Notes: a model not told the origin generated them from the letters alone. 12,574 nt of DNA from Oscillospiraceae bacterium (GCA_016295545.1 JAEDLA010000016.1:1-12574), one strand, 5' to 3'. Positions 1-8,724 are shown, numbered from the stretch's first letter. Made by a program: numbers and translations.

Positions 1-2478
1 ATGGGATTTCTTCTTTTGGCAGGCGTTTTTGGTGCGGCGGTTGCGGCAGCGGTATACATGATGAAGTTCAAAGGTAAGAAAATAACCGATGATACCGATT
101 TATCTCAGCTCTCTGCAAAGGAGCGTGACTTGCTTCGTCTTAACAAGCAGAAAAAGAAGAAGTCTAAGAAAAAGAAAATTCGCAAAAAGCGAATTGTACC
201 GAAAACAACTCAGAAAACGCTTCCTTACAAGAAGGTATGCGATGAATATATCATCAAGGTTGATGATAACAAGTTCAGCAAGACATACCGATTTGAGGAT
301 GTGAATTATACTATCGCAAAGCAGGAGGAACAGGAAGCGATTTTCCTTGCATACTGTTCTGTACTGAATTGCTTTGATACCTCTGCGGATATTCAGATTA
401 CGGTACATAACAACCGTGTGAATAAGGCGGATTTCAATAAAATGGTTCTCTTAAAGCACAAGGGTGACAGCTTTGACCATTATATCGACGTTTACAATGA
501 AATGCTGGTTGAGAAGATGGAACAGGGACAGAACGGTATTATCCGCAATAAGTATATGACCGTTACGGTTCAGGCGGCAGACTTGGAAAATGCAAAGGCT
601 AAGTTTGCTTCTATTGATTTGGAAGTGATAAACGCTTTCAAGAAAATCGGCTCGGTTATTACACCTCTTACGTCCTGTGAGAGAATGAGTATTCTTAAAG
701 ATATTTTCCGAGGCGTTGATGAAGAAATCCCCGTTCTCAGCAACAAGGATTTCAGCAGACAGGCTGAAAGAGCGTACTGCTGTCCCGATTATTTTGAGTT
801 CAAAAAGGACTACTTTATGTGGAATGACAAGTATGCCCGTACAATGTTCATCAAGGATATGCCTGCAAGTCTGAAGGACAACATTCTGACGGATATTGCA
901 AATACAAACCTTGATGTTATGGTGTCGATGAACATTGCTCCCGTTGACCCGTACAAGGCTCTGAAAATCGTTAATCACCAGCTTACCTCTATGAGAGCCA
1001 ACAAATTACAGGCAGAGAAAAAGGCAATTCAGTCGGGGTATACCTCCGACGTTATCAATGAGGATTTGAAACACAGCCTTGTGGAAGCTGAGGAGCTTCT
1101 TGATGACCTCCGTTCAAAAAATCAGAAAATGTTCCTTGATAATATCATTATTATGGTAACAGCCGATGATTTTGAGGAACTTGAAAATAACACGGAAACC
1201 ATTGAAGCGGTTGTAAGAAAGCATATCTGCTCCGTATCAATATTGAAATTTCAGCAAGAAAAGGGACTTCAATCGGTTCTTCCTCTCGGTAATTGTACGC
1301 TTAAAATCCGAAGAACACTTACAACAGAGAGTACGGCGGTGTTTCTCCCCTTTGCTTCAAAGGAAATTACGCATAAGAATGGAATGTATTACGGTCTGAA
1401 CGCACTTTCAAACAATATGATTATCTTCAACCGCCTTATGCTGAAGAATCCCAACGGTTTCATTCTCGGTTCGCCCGGTTCAGGCAAGAGTTTTTCAGCG
1501 AAGCGAGAAATGCTGAACGTATTTCTTGCAACGGACGATGACATAATTATTATCGACCCAGAGCGTGAATACACAAACCTTGTGGAAGCCTTGAACGGCG
1601 AAACAATAAATGTTTCTCCTGCTTCTACAAACTTTATCAATCCCCTTGATATGTCGCAGAATTATTCCGATGACGAAAGTCCTCTCATTATGAAGTCCGA
1701 CTTTATCCTTTCGTTCTGTGAGTGCCTTGTAGGTAAACAGGGGCTTACGGCAAAGGAAAAGACTATCATTGACCGCTGTCTGAATATCACCTATGCGGAA
1801 TATTTGCAGGACTTCAATCCCGATAAAATTCCTACTCTTATGGATTTCTATGAAATTCTCAAAAATCAGCCCGAAAAGGAAGCACAGAGTCTTGCACTTT
1901 CCTTTGAGCTGTATATCAAGGGCAATCTGAATGTGTTTGCACACAAGACCAATGTGAACACAACAAACCGTGTTGTTTCCTATGACATTAATGACCTCGG
2001 CAAGCAGCTGAAAACGCTGGGTATGCTGATTGTTCTTGACTATGTATGGAACAGAATTACCGAAAACCGTGCACAGGGTAAGCGTACTTGGATTTATATG
2101 GACGAGATTTATCTGCTCTTTGCCAATGAATATTCCGCAAACTTTCTCTTTGAGCTTTACAAGAGAGCGAGAAAGTGGGGCGGTATTCCAACAGGCATTA
2201 CACAGAATGTTGAAGATTTGTTGAAATCTGAAACCGCACGTTCAATGCTGTCAAATACTGATTTTGTTATGATGTTAAATCAGGCAACCTCTGACCGTAT
2301 TCAGCTTGCAAAAATTCTGAATATTTCAGATAATCTTCTCACCTATGTTACGAATAGCGACAGCGGACAGGGACTTATCTGCTGCGGCGGTTCCATTATC
2401 CCGTTCAAGGACAAGTTCCCGCATAATGAGCTGTATGACCTTATGACAACGAAACTGGAAGAAGTACAGAAAAAGTAA
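1..2478 (+). CDS. VirB4-type conjugal transfer ATPase (CD1110-like)
   Basis: An 825-residue cytoplasmic ATPase expected to energise assembly and substrate transport of the type IV secretion (mating) channel. Visible motifs are Walker A GSPGSGKS at residues 490-497, the VirB4-typical DPEREY after the next strand at 519-524, Walker B WIYMDE ending at D701-E702, and the late GITQN motif at 732-736. Residues 80-450 fit the VirB4 N-terminal domain. The first 21 residues form a hydrophobic helix, followed by a strongly basic tract at 49-64. The window starts exactly on this ATG, so no ribosome binding site can be checked and the true start could lie upstream; a second candidate is the ATG pair at 58-63. 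The length fits complete family members. The stop is 12 bases before the next gene, indicating one operon. Confidence 0.93.
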   Translation: MGFLLLAGVFGAAVAAAVYMMKFKGKKITDDTDLSQLSAKERDLLRLNKQKKKKSKKKKIRKKRIVPKTTQKTLPYKKVCDEYIIKVDDNKFSKTYRFEDVNYTIAKQEEQEAIFLAYCSVLNCFDTSADIQITVHNNRVNKADFNKMVLLKHKGDSFDHYIDVYNEMLVEKMEQGQNGIIRNKYMTVTVQAADLENAKAKFASIDLEVINAFKKIGSVITPLTSCERMSILKDIFRGVDEEIPVLSNKDFSRQAERAYCCPDYFEFKKDYFMWNDKYARTMFIKDMPASLKDNILTDIANTNLDVMVSMNIAPVDPYKALKIVNHQLTSMRANKLQAEKKAIQSGYTSDVINEDLKHSLVEAEELLDDLRSKNQKMFLDNIIIMVTADDFEELENNTETIEAVVRKHICSVSILKFQQEKGLQSVLPLGNCTLKIRRTLTTESTAVFLPFASKEITHKNGMYYGLNALSNNMIIFNRLMLKNPNGFILGSPGSGKSFSAKREMLNVFLATDDDIIIIDPEREYTNLVEALNGETINVSPASTNFINPLDMSQNYSDDESPLIMKSDFILSFCECLVGKQGLTAKEKTIIDRCLNITYAEYLQDFNPDKIPTLMDFYEILKNQPEKEAQSLALSFELYIKGNLNVFAHKTNVNTTNRVVSYDINDLGKQLKTLGMLIVLDYVWNRITENRAQGKRTWIYMDEIYLLFANEYSANFLFELYKRARKWGGIPTGITQNVEDLLKSETARSMLSNTDFVMMLNQATSDRIQLAKILNISDNLLTYVTNSDSGQGLICCGGSIIPFKDKFPHNELYDLMTTKLEEVQKK

Positions 2479-2490
2479 AGGGGCGATGAA

Positions 2491-4422
2491 ATGTCGGAAA
2501 TCAAGACAAATATTCAGCGTTCCGAACCTGTGATACATTCGCAGAATAAAGTTATACAAAACTATGCTGTTCAGCTTAAATCTGCTGTGGTTTCAACCGA
2601 CCACAAGAAAGCAATACTTCGTGAAATGCAGTTGGAGCTGACAGCACAGCACTATTGCCGACCTGAACACAGAAGCAATGCTTATGCTGTTACACATTCT
2701 TCATCTATCGCATTGGAAATGCAGGCTCAGCCAAGTTTGATACAGACGGGCGGACAGGTTTCTGTCCCGTCCGTTCAAACGGCGGTTGACAACAGCTTTA
2801 TTAAGACTCAGCGTAGCACGGATTTCATTAAAACCTCTGCACTTACCTATTCCGATGACGTGAAAGAAATCTTTAAGGCTTCTGAAAATCTCGATGAAAA
2901 GATTAAGACGGCGGATAAGCTGTGGCGGAAAAAGGTGAAATCCCGTGCCATTGGTCTTAAAGAGCGTGGCTTGAAAAATCAGAAATATACCTTTGCAAAG
3001 GTTGACAGCGAGGGTTCAGAAGCTATTGAAATGGTGCAGACCGTTCAGGGTGCAGGCAGTGCGGTTTTGCAGACGGGTGGTATACTCCGAACCGCTGTAA
3101 AAAGCACCTCAAACGGTATCGGCAGTATTAAGACGATGGTTAGAAACGGTGTTAAGCTGGGTTCAAGAAAGGATATTTCACGAATAGCAACCTCGGTCAG
3201 AGGCAGCGTTGCGAATATTGCAAAGGATACAGGACAGCAGCTCCTCAAAACCAAAATTGACAAGTCCAAGATTACAGATACAGGAACGGAAGCAATAAAG
3301 CAGGGACTAACCGATTTGCGCTATGTTGACAATGCTCGCAAAGCTGTTCTCAATACCGCCCGTACAACTGTTAAGGCTGGGTATGCGGTGAAAAATCTTC
3401 CCAAGAATGCTCGTGCAAAAGTACAGGAAGCAAAGAAAAATATAAAACGAGCAAAGGAAGCAGCGAAAAAAACAGCCATTGTTGTCAAAAAGGCTATGAC
3501 ATCAAAGGTTTTCTGGATTATTATGCTCATAGCTGCTATTATATTGATTTTGGTGTTATTCATTAACGGTATTGTTGCGATGATATGCTCTGTGGTGAGC
3601 AGCTTATTTGCTTGGACTTGTCCTGACGGTGATACATCCGATGAAGCCATATCGAATAATATATGCACTTATATTTCTAAGATACAGCAATGCGAAACTG
3701 ATATACAGGCGGAAATTGACGCTATTATAAACAGCCTTGACCCTGAATACCGATATGACGGTTCTCAGATTACAGGGCTGAACAGGTATTCAAACAGCAA
3801 TCTGGAGCTGTGTGATTATAACGCAGTTCTTGCGTATATGGCTACGAAGAAATATCAGAAAGTGCTGGAGAAAGAAACAGAGGATTTTCATTTTACGGAT
3901 GAGGAAATTCGTGAAGCTGTGGAGATGTTCTATGAGTTTTATTACGAATACGATTATGACTACTGCCCTGATTCCGATTGCTGCATTGATGAGGATTGTC
4001 TGCTGAGTTATTCGGATTACAGTTTTGATATTGTAGATACATACTATGATTCGTATTATGACTGCTATGAAATATCCTTAGAAGGACCGACCTATACGGA
4101 ATCTTCCAGTATGTATACAATTCTTGAAGTGTATATGCTGGACGGCAGTTTAATTTCAGGTTCGGGATATGCAGATTTATATAATGGAACGTGGTCTATC
4201 ACATATAACATCGGAGCAGAAGCCTATGACAACATTGATTGGGACTGCTTTTATCTGACAGTAACAACAATCTACTGTAATAATGAAAACCACTGTTATC
4301 TGTATGGAAATGTAGCGAATTACGGAGTGCCGATGGTGCTTTCACTGGCAGGTTTTGATGAAGAAGAACGGGAAATTTTTGAGATATACTTGGCTCAGAT
4401 AGAAACGATAATTGGAGAGTGA
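2491..4422 (+). CDS. CD1108-family mobile-element membrane protein, without the usual hydrolase domain
   Basis: A 643-residue protein. Residues 1-335 are predicted cytoplasmic and end in a Lys/Ala-rich helical stretch (about 290-340). One transmembrane segment lies at about 341-358, continuing into a hydrophobic stretch to about 370. The conserved hallmark follows: a QCETDIQAEIDAIINSL segment, then PEYRYDGSQITGLN and DYNAVLAYMATKKYQ. These are what I recognise from the CD1108 family of Tn1549-type elements. Homologues as I recall them carry a C-terminal NlpC/P60 cell-wall hydrolase domain. Here the protein ends shortly after the IYLAQIE helix, and no hydrolase motif is present. Residues 481-526 are exceptionally rich in Tyr, Asp and Cys. 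The start is supported by AGGGG seven bases upstream, just after the virB4 stop. The likely role is in the envelope-spanning transfer channel; this is inferred from family and context. Confidence 0.8.
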   Translation: MSEIKTNIQRSEPVIHSQNKVIQNYAVQLKSAVVSTDHKKAILREMQLELTAQHYCRPEHRSNAYAVTHSSSIALEMQAQPSLIQTGGQVSVPSVQTAVDNSFIKTQRSTDFIKTSALTYSDDVKEIFKASENLDEKIKTADKLWRKKVKSRAIGLKERGLKNQKYTFAKVDSEGSEAIEMVQTVQGAGSAVLQTGGILRTAVKSTSNGIGSIKTMVRNGVKLGSRKDISRIATSVRGSVANIAKDTGQQLLKTKIDKSKITDTGTEAIKQGLTDLRYVDNARKAVLNTARTTVKAGYAVKNLPKNARAKVQEAKKNIKRAKEAAKKTAIVVKKAMTSKVFWIIMLIAAIILILVLFINGIVAMICSVVSSLFAWTCPDGDTSDEAISNNICTYISKIQQCETDIQAEIDAIINSLDPEYRYDGSQITGLNRYSNSNLELCDYNAVLAYMATKKYQKVLEKETEDFHFTDEEIREAVEMFYEFYYEYDYDYCPDSDCCIDEDCLLSYSDYSFDIVDTYYDSYYDCYEISLEGPTYTESSSMYTILEVYMLDGSLISGSGYADLYNGTWSITYNIGAEAYDNIDWDCFYLTVTTIYCNNENHCYLYGNVANYGVPMVLSLAGFDEEEREIFEIYLAQIETIIGE

Positions 4423-4428
4423 TGCGAT

Positions 4429-4704
4429 ATGTTTGATTATTTCAGGAAGCTGAAAGACCGCCGATATGAAGATGAAGCCAATGAACAGCAGACAAAACCG
4501 AAGAATGACAAGGTTTTTATCGGTATTCTGATTGTGTTCGGCATTATTATCATCGTCAGCCTTATTACAGGTATGGGTAATATTGAAAACAGCGCAGGAC
4601 AGAATATGAATTTCGGTTTGCGTTTCAGTATTACCGATGGTGTTATTCTTGGCGGTCTTACGCTGGCATATATTATTATCCGGATAAGAAAGGGGAGAAA
4701 GTGA
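4429..4704 (+). CDS. Small two-helix membrane protein of the transfer operon
   Basis: A 91-residue protein with a charged N-terminus (1-28), a hydrophobic helix at about 29-49, a short polar loop at 50-67 and a second helix at about 68-85, ending in RIRKGRK. Positive charge at both ends predicts that both termini are cytoplasmic and the loop is outside. GGAG at 4414-4417 precedes the ATG by 11 bases, and the start lies six bases after the upstream stop. I do not recognise a named family. The position after the CD1108-like gene is where related elements often carry DUF4366 (CD1107-like) proteins, but this is much shorter and has a different topology. A small subunit of the mating channel is plausible from context only. 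Confidence 0.72.
   Translation: MFDYFRKLKDRRYEDEANEQQTKPKNDKVFIGILIVFGIIIIVSLITGMGNIENSAGQNMNFGLRFSITDGVILGGLTLAYIIIRIRKGRK
4691..4697 (+). promoter_or_regulatory. Ribosome binding site that supports a TTG start at 4705
   Basis: AGGGGAG sits seven bases before TTG at 4705. The TTG directly follows the TGA of the upstream gene, so translation is probably coupled. The next in-frame ATG (4861) would remove the whole predicted coiled coil. Confidence 0.65.
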
Positions 4705-5073
4705 TTGGCGGTAGACAGAGAACAGAAAATTAAGGGTGAGCTGGAACGGTGTCTTGCCAATATTGAAAAAACCAAAGACCTTATCGAGTATCACAAAAAT
4801 ATGCTCAAAACCTATGAAAGCAAAGCCGGTGAATTAAGGGCGAAACTTGACGAGGTTAAGATGTCATCTCTTTGCGATATGATAAACAAGCAGGGTTATG
4901 ATATTGACAAACTCCGTGACGCTGTACGTCAGGGCGATTTCAGCCGTATTATACCGACGAACGCTCTTGACGATACATCGAAAAGCGAAGAAGAAAATGC
5001 CACTTTATCAGTAGATGCGGCAGATGCAGCTATTATATTGAAAGGAAAGATGAAAAATGATGATGAGATTTGA
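4705..5073 (+). CDS. Coiled-coil DUF4315-like protein, TTG start
   Basis: A 122-residue protein. Residues 4-55 form a charged coiled coil. A short conserved-looking segment follows (about 54-80, SLCDMINKQGYDIDKLRDAV), reading as the MT-rich / LLxxG-type end of DUF4315 proteins found beside topB in Tn1549-type elements. The remaining tail (85-122) is acidic and probably disordered, so the protein is longer than the roughly 80-90 residues I associate with the family. The start is the unusual TTG abutting the upstream TGA, backed by AGGGGAG seven bases upstream. The last 17 bases overlap the next gene. Its role in transfer is unknown; the DUF4315 link rests on pattern and position only. Confidence 0.68.
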   Translation: MAVDREQKIKGELERCLANIEKTKDLIEYHKNMLKTYESKAGELRAKLDEVKMSSLCDMINKQGYDIDKLRDAVRQGDFSRIIPTNALDDTSKSEEENATLSVDAADAAIILKGKMKNDDEI

Positions 5074-5644
5074 AGCTATTACGGACAGCATGAGAGAAGC
5101 CGTACTCCGTTTTTGTATGAAGCAGTGTTCTATGAACAGAAGCGTTACTATTGAAGAAGTCAAGAAGCTTGTCAAAACTTCCTTTGATTGCCTCAATAAG
5201 GTTCCATATGCAGGAATCAGCACAATGCCGTTTTTCAGCTATCAGCTGTATGCGGGAGAGCAGTACACAAATGAAATTCTCCCTGAAAATATCAAGCAGG
5301 ACGGAACAATTACGACAAGAGGTGTTTTGCTTGGTACATTTATCATCGACGGTTATTCCGCTGATGAAAGAGGCAAGGTGATTATGCGCGGATATGATGT
5401 GGTATATGACCCTGATGAACGTGTAATCAGACTGCTTTACCGCATTATGGTTTCGGACGAGGAAGTCACAACTGTCTATCGTATTGAAACTGACCTTTAC
5501 GAAGATTTTGATGTATACAGTTTTATTCCGGATATCATTTCGCAGATGTCAGACAGACTTAAACAGGGAGCTTTTCTTCCTTCGCCTGTGGATATGGCAG
5601 TTTGTAACAATATACCTGTGATTTCAATTATGGAGGTGTGCTGA
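5057..5644 (+). CDS. Hypothetical ICE operon protein, 195 aa, family not recognised
   Basis: A soluble 195-residue protein with no signal peptide or transmembrane segment. The first 50 residues are helical and contain three cysteines (C20, C24 and C44). Residues 55-150 look like an alternating beta-strand domain with several GYD/GYS-type turns and many aromatic residues, and residues 150-195 end with two helices and a hydrophobic strand. It starts inside the end of the coiled-coil gene with three consecutive ATG codons (5057-5065), preceded by AAGGA at 5042-5046; the 17-base overlap indicates translational coupling. Its stop TGA (5642-5644) is one base before the topB ATG. Tight packing between the DUF4315-like gene and topB suggests a role in transfer or DNA processing. 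I do not recognise a function. Confidence 0.75.
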   Translation: MMMRFEAITDSMREAVLRFCMKQCSMNRSVTIEEVKKLVKTSFDCLNKVPYAGISTMPFFSYQLYAGEQYTNEILPENIKQDGTITTRGVLLGTFIIDGYSADERGKVIMRGYDVVYDPDERVIRLLYRIMVSDEEVTTVYRIETDLYEDFDVYSFIPDIISQMSDRLKQGAFLPSPVDMAVCNNIPVISIMEVC

Positions 5645-5645
5645 T

Positions 5646-7727
5646 ATGTTCAGACTTATCATTTCAGAAAAGCCCTCGGTTTCCGCTTCCATTGCCTATT
5701 GCGTAGGTGCGACGGAAAAGGTATCTGACGGTAATTGTTTTTACTGGCAGGGCAGCGGATATATTGTAACCAATGCTCTCGGTCATCTTGTGGGTATCGG
5801 AATGCCAGAAGATTACGGCTGGGGAAAGTGGGAACTTGACACCTTACCGCTTGTTCCCCAAAAATTCGGATTATTCCCGCTTGACGGATACCGCACACAG
5901 ATTAAGCTGCTCAAAAAGCTTATGAGCCGTGATGATGTTACAGAGGTTATCAATGCCTGCGATGCAGGGCGTGAGGGTGAATGTATCTTCCGATATATCT
6001 ACAATTACGTTGGTTGTACCAAGCCGACAAAACGCCTTTGGATTTCTTCCCTTACCGATGAGAGCATTAAGGACGGTATGGGAAAGCTCCTTGACGGAAA
6101 GGAAAAGGATAATCTTTTTGAGGCAGGCTTTACAAGAGCAAAGGCAGATTGGATTCTGGGAATGTCCCTTTCCCGTCTTTACAGTATTGTCAATGACGAT
6201 AAGCACAAGGTCGGCAGAGTGAAAACGCCTGTCCTGAATATTATCGCAAGTCGTGATGAAGCGATTTCCGCATTTACAAAAAGACCGTTCTACAAGGTTG
6301 TCCTTGAGAACGGCGCTGAATGTGAAAATATTTCTGATACAGCCGAGCAGGCGGAAGCGGTGAGAGCACAATGCAGCGGCAAAACTGCCGTTGTATCTTC
6401 CTCAAAGACTGAGCAGAAAAAGGACAATCGTCCTTTACTCCACAGCCTGACCTCTTTACAGCAGGAGGCAAACGATGTGTACGGTATGACCGCCGCCAAT
6501 ACTTTAAAGTCGGCACAGAGCCTTTATGAAAAGAAGCTGCTGACATATCCGAGAACCGACAGCAGCTATATTTCCGATGATATGATTCCGCTTGCAGAGA
6601 GTATTGTAAAGAGCCTTGCGGATTATGACGGTGAGCGTGTTCAGCGTTTGCTGGAACAGGGATTGAGCCTTGATAAGCGTGTGGTGGACAACAGTAAAAT
6701 TTCCGACCACCACGCCATTATTCCTACAAATCTCATCGGCAGACTTGACAGCACAGCTCTTGATGAAAACGAACAGCGTGTGGCGAAGCTTGTTATCAAT
6801 CGTTTTCTTTGTGCTTTGGATAAGCCGTATATCTACTCCGAAACCAAGTATGAGTTTACGGTAACGGATGAGATTTTCAAGCTTACAGTTAAAACTCCGA
6901 TTGAATGGGGTTGGAAGCAATACAAGCTGTCCGAACCTACCGACCTTGATGATGATACAGAAAAGGTGCTGTCGGTACTCTATTCCGAAAACGCAACCTT
7001 TACCGCAGATAATATTGAGGTGAAACAGGGCGAAACAAAGCCGCCAAAGCATTTTACTGAAAGTACATTGCTTGCGGTTATGGAAAACATTGACCGTCTG
7101 ATTGACGATAAGGAGCTGAAAGGCTTTGTCAAGGAGCGTGGTCTTGGTACACCCGCAACAAGAGCTTCGATTATTGAAGAACTTATTGCCGCAGGCTATG
7201 TTGAGCGTAAGAAGAAACAGCTTGTTTCTACAGATTACGGCAGAGCGTTTGTGACTTCTGTTCCCGATAACGTGAAATCGGCAGAGCTTACAGCACATTG
7301 GGAGCAGGTGTTGTCTGACATTGAAAACGGCAACGGCAATGCTGATATGCTGCTTGATGAAATCAAGAACAATGTTTCCGAAATTGTTGCACTTGAAAAA
7401 AACAGGGTCAATCGTACTAAGATTACAAGAAAAGCAAGCGTGGGTAATTGTCCTCGCTGTGGAAGTCCTGTTATGGAAAACAGCAAGGCTTTCAGTTGCT
7501 CTGCCGGACGTGATAAATGCGGCTTTTTTATTTACAAAACCGACAAGCGTATTGGCAGAGATTACACAGCAGCGGAAATTACAGAGCTTATGGCAAACGG
7601 AAAGGTTACGTTGAAGAACTGCATCTCATCAAAGGGAAATAAGTACAGTGCGGTGTTCTCCCTTGAAGATACGGGCAAGTATGTAAATCTCAGGCTTGAG
7701 GAATTTGTGGGCGGTAAGAAAAACTAA
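5646..7727 (+). CDS. topB: Type IA DNA topoisomerase (topoisomerase III, TopB-like)
   Basis: A 693-residue enzyme that cuts one DNA strand through a 5'-phosphotyrosine and passes another strand through the gap. Residues 1-140 are the TOPRIM domain, with SEKPS at 7-11 and the metal-binding DAGREGE at 106-112. The catalytic tyrosine is Y301 in YPRTDS. The motifs VGRVKTP (about 187-193), SDHHAIIPT (353-361) and GLGTPATRA (499-507) are all intact. A C-terminal four-cysteine zinc finger uses C602, C605, C618 and C625. The length is close to ICE-borne TopB proteins and somewhat longer than E. coli TopB. GGAGGTG at 5632-5638 lies seven bases before the ATG. On ICEs the enzyme is thought to resolve or unwind element DNA during transfer. 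The stop is 11 bases from the convergent HNH gene. Confidence 0.96.
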   Translation: MFRLIISEKPSVSASIAYCVGATEKVSDGNCFYWQGSGYIVTNALGHLVGIGMPEDYGWGKWELDTLPLVPQKFGLFPLDGYRTQIKLLKKLMSRDDVTEVINACDAGREGECIFRYIYNYVGCTKPTKRLWISSLTDESIKDGMGKLLDGKEKDNLFEAGFTRAKADWILGMSLSRLYSIVNDDKHKVGRVKTPVLNIIASRDEAISAFTKRPFYKVVLENGAECENISDTAEQAEAVRAQCSGKTAVVSSSKTEQKKDNRPLLHSLTSLQQEANDVYGMTAANTLKSAQSLYEKKLLTYPRTDSSYISDDMIPLAESIVKSLADYDGERVQRLLEQGLSLDKRVVDNSKISDHHAIIPTNLIGRLDSTALDENEQRVAKLVINRFLCALDKPYIYSETKYEFTVTDEIFKLTVKTPIEWGWKQYKLSEPTDLDDDTEKVLSVLYSENATFTADNIEVKQGETKPPKHFTESTLLAVMENIDRLIDDKELKGFVKERGLGTPATRASIIEELIAAGYVERKKKQLVSTDYGRAFVTSVPDNVKSAELTAHWEQVLSDIENGNGNADMLLDEIKNNVSEIVALEKNRVNRTKITRKASVGNCPRCGSPVMENSKAFSCSAGRDKCGFFIYKTDKRIGRDYTAAEITELMANGKVTLKNCISSKGNKYSAVFSLEDTGKYVNLRLEEFVGGKKN

Positions 7728-7738
7728 AAGAATATCTA

Positions 7739-8719
7739 CTACTTTTTTATCAATGCAGTATCCTTTATTTTTTCAGGTAATTCGTCGAAACTGATTTCCT
7801 TGAAAGAATCAAAGTCCCATAACATAGTTTGTTGCAAATCACTAACAGATTTGTTTGATGTTAAGTCCAGTATTCCGGTTGAAGATGATTTAAACGGAAT
7901 TGGCGGGAATTTAATTTTTTCTATGCTTTGATGTAAATCTTCTTGAGTTGGTATTTCAATCATATATGAGAAATTACCATAAGTGAGATGGAATATCATA
8001 TATGGATAAATAGCAAGAGAATTAGGTCCTTTTCGTTTGTAAAGGGCATAATGAGGGTATTTGGTGGTGTTATAACCCGGTATCATTTCATATCGGCAAA
8101 GCAGTTTCTTGTTTCCAAAAATGTTTTCGTGTTTTTTATTACAAATCCACTCAATGGTTTTCGCAAATGGTTTTAGCTCATTTTCAGGCATTACAGAGAT
8201 AGCCATTTTAACGAAACACTTATAAACAGCCATTGGTGTATGTGTAGGCGCAGTTGCCCGGTATAAGATAGAGTTGTCCTTTATTGAAGAATGAAGATTC
8301 TCGTTGGTGTCTGACAATATATATTTATCACCTACCCAAGCGGATTTGGATTTATTATCATTGCTAATAAACTCTGGTATTTTTTTCTTACCATGTATAC
8401 CGGAGATAGAATGATAAAACATCATATAGTTTGCAAAATCAGATTCTATGGTTTTCCCGAATCTTTCATTGCATTTATCACATTCATAATACGTTGCAAG
8501 ACATTTATTCCCAATGCTTTCAGGAAATGCGTGTGCCAGTTTCTTAAAGGTTGCTCCATTGGATTCATCTTTTCCGCAAAAACGGCATACTTTTGTTTTT
8601 TCATTGCCAAGATAAACGTATTCGTTATCATTAAGCAGACGACAACTTAACACTGTGTAATGCTTATCATAAAACTTTACAAGTTTAGAATCTATATTTT
8701 CATTAATAAATGGGTTCAT
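7739..8719 (-). CDS. HNH_5-like zinc-binding nuclease candidate, cargo gene
   Basis: A 326-residue soluble protein. Residues 45-84 carry CRFCG (C45, C48), then LAHAFPESIG (H63), then CDKCN (C80, C83, N84) followed by RFGKTIESD. This is the spacing of HNH_5-type endonucleases, with a structural zinc bound by the two CxxC pairs and a His-Asn nuclease site. In this class the first His is usually preceded by an acidic residue (EH); here it is AH, so activity is not certain. Residues 90-326 match nothing I recognise. The start at 8719 is set by AGGAAGTG five bases upstream and by the promoter; an in-frame ATG at 8779 lies within the -35 element and cannot be used. The gene is opposite to the conjugation operon and sampled lines are about 30-38% GC against 42-48% nearby, suggesting acquired cargo. 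A defence role is a guess. Confidence 0.8.
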   Translation of the reverse strand: MNPFINENIDSKLVKFYDKHYTVLSCRLLNDNEYVYLGNEKTKVCRFCGKDESNGATFKKLAHAFPESIGNKCLATYYECDKCNERFGKTIESDFANYMMFYHSISGIHGKKKIPEFISNDNKSKSAWVGDKYILSDTNENLHSSIKDNSILYRATAPTHTPMAVYKCFVKMAISVMPENELKPFAKTIEWICNKKHENIFGNKKLLCRYEMIPGYNTTKYPHYALYKRKGPNSLAIYPYMIFHLTYGNFSYMIEIPTQEDLHQSIEKIKFPPIPFKSSSTGILDLTSNKSVSDLQQTMLWDFDSFKEISFDELPEKIKDTALIKK

Positions 8720-8724
8720 ATGGT

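Noticed and set aside
451..978. 175-codon minus-strand open frame opposite virB4
   Set aside because: It is a shadow of the conserved VirB4 frame, with no recognisable domain or ribosome site.
6504..7298. 264-codon minus-strand open frame opposite topB
   Set aside because: It lies wholly antisense to conserved topoisomerase motifs, and its Cys/Phe/Leu/Asn-rich composition is that of a mirrored coding frame. No ribosome site or family pattern was seen.
7718..7755. Possible terminator between topB and the HNH gene
   Set aside because: There are A-rich and T-rich runs on either side, but the stem is almost all A-T with an internal mismatch and no GC core, so it is not convincing.
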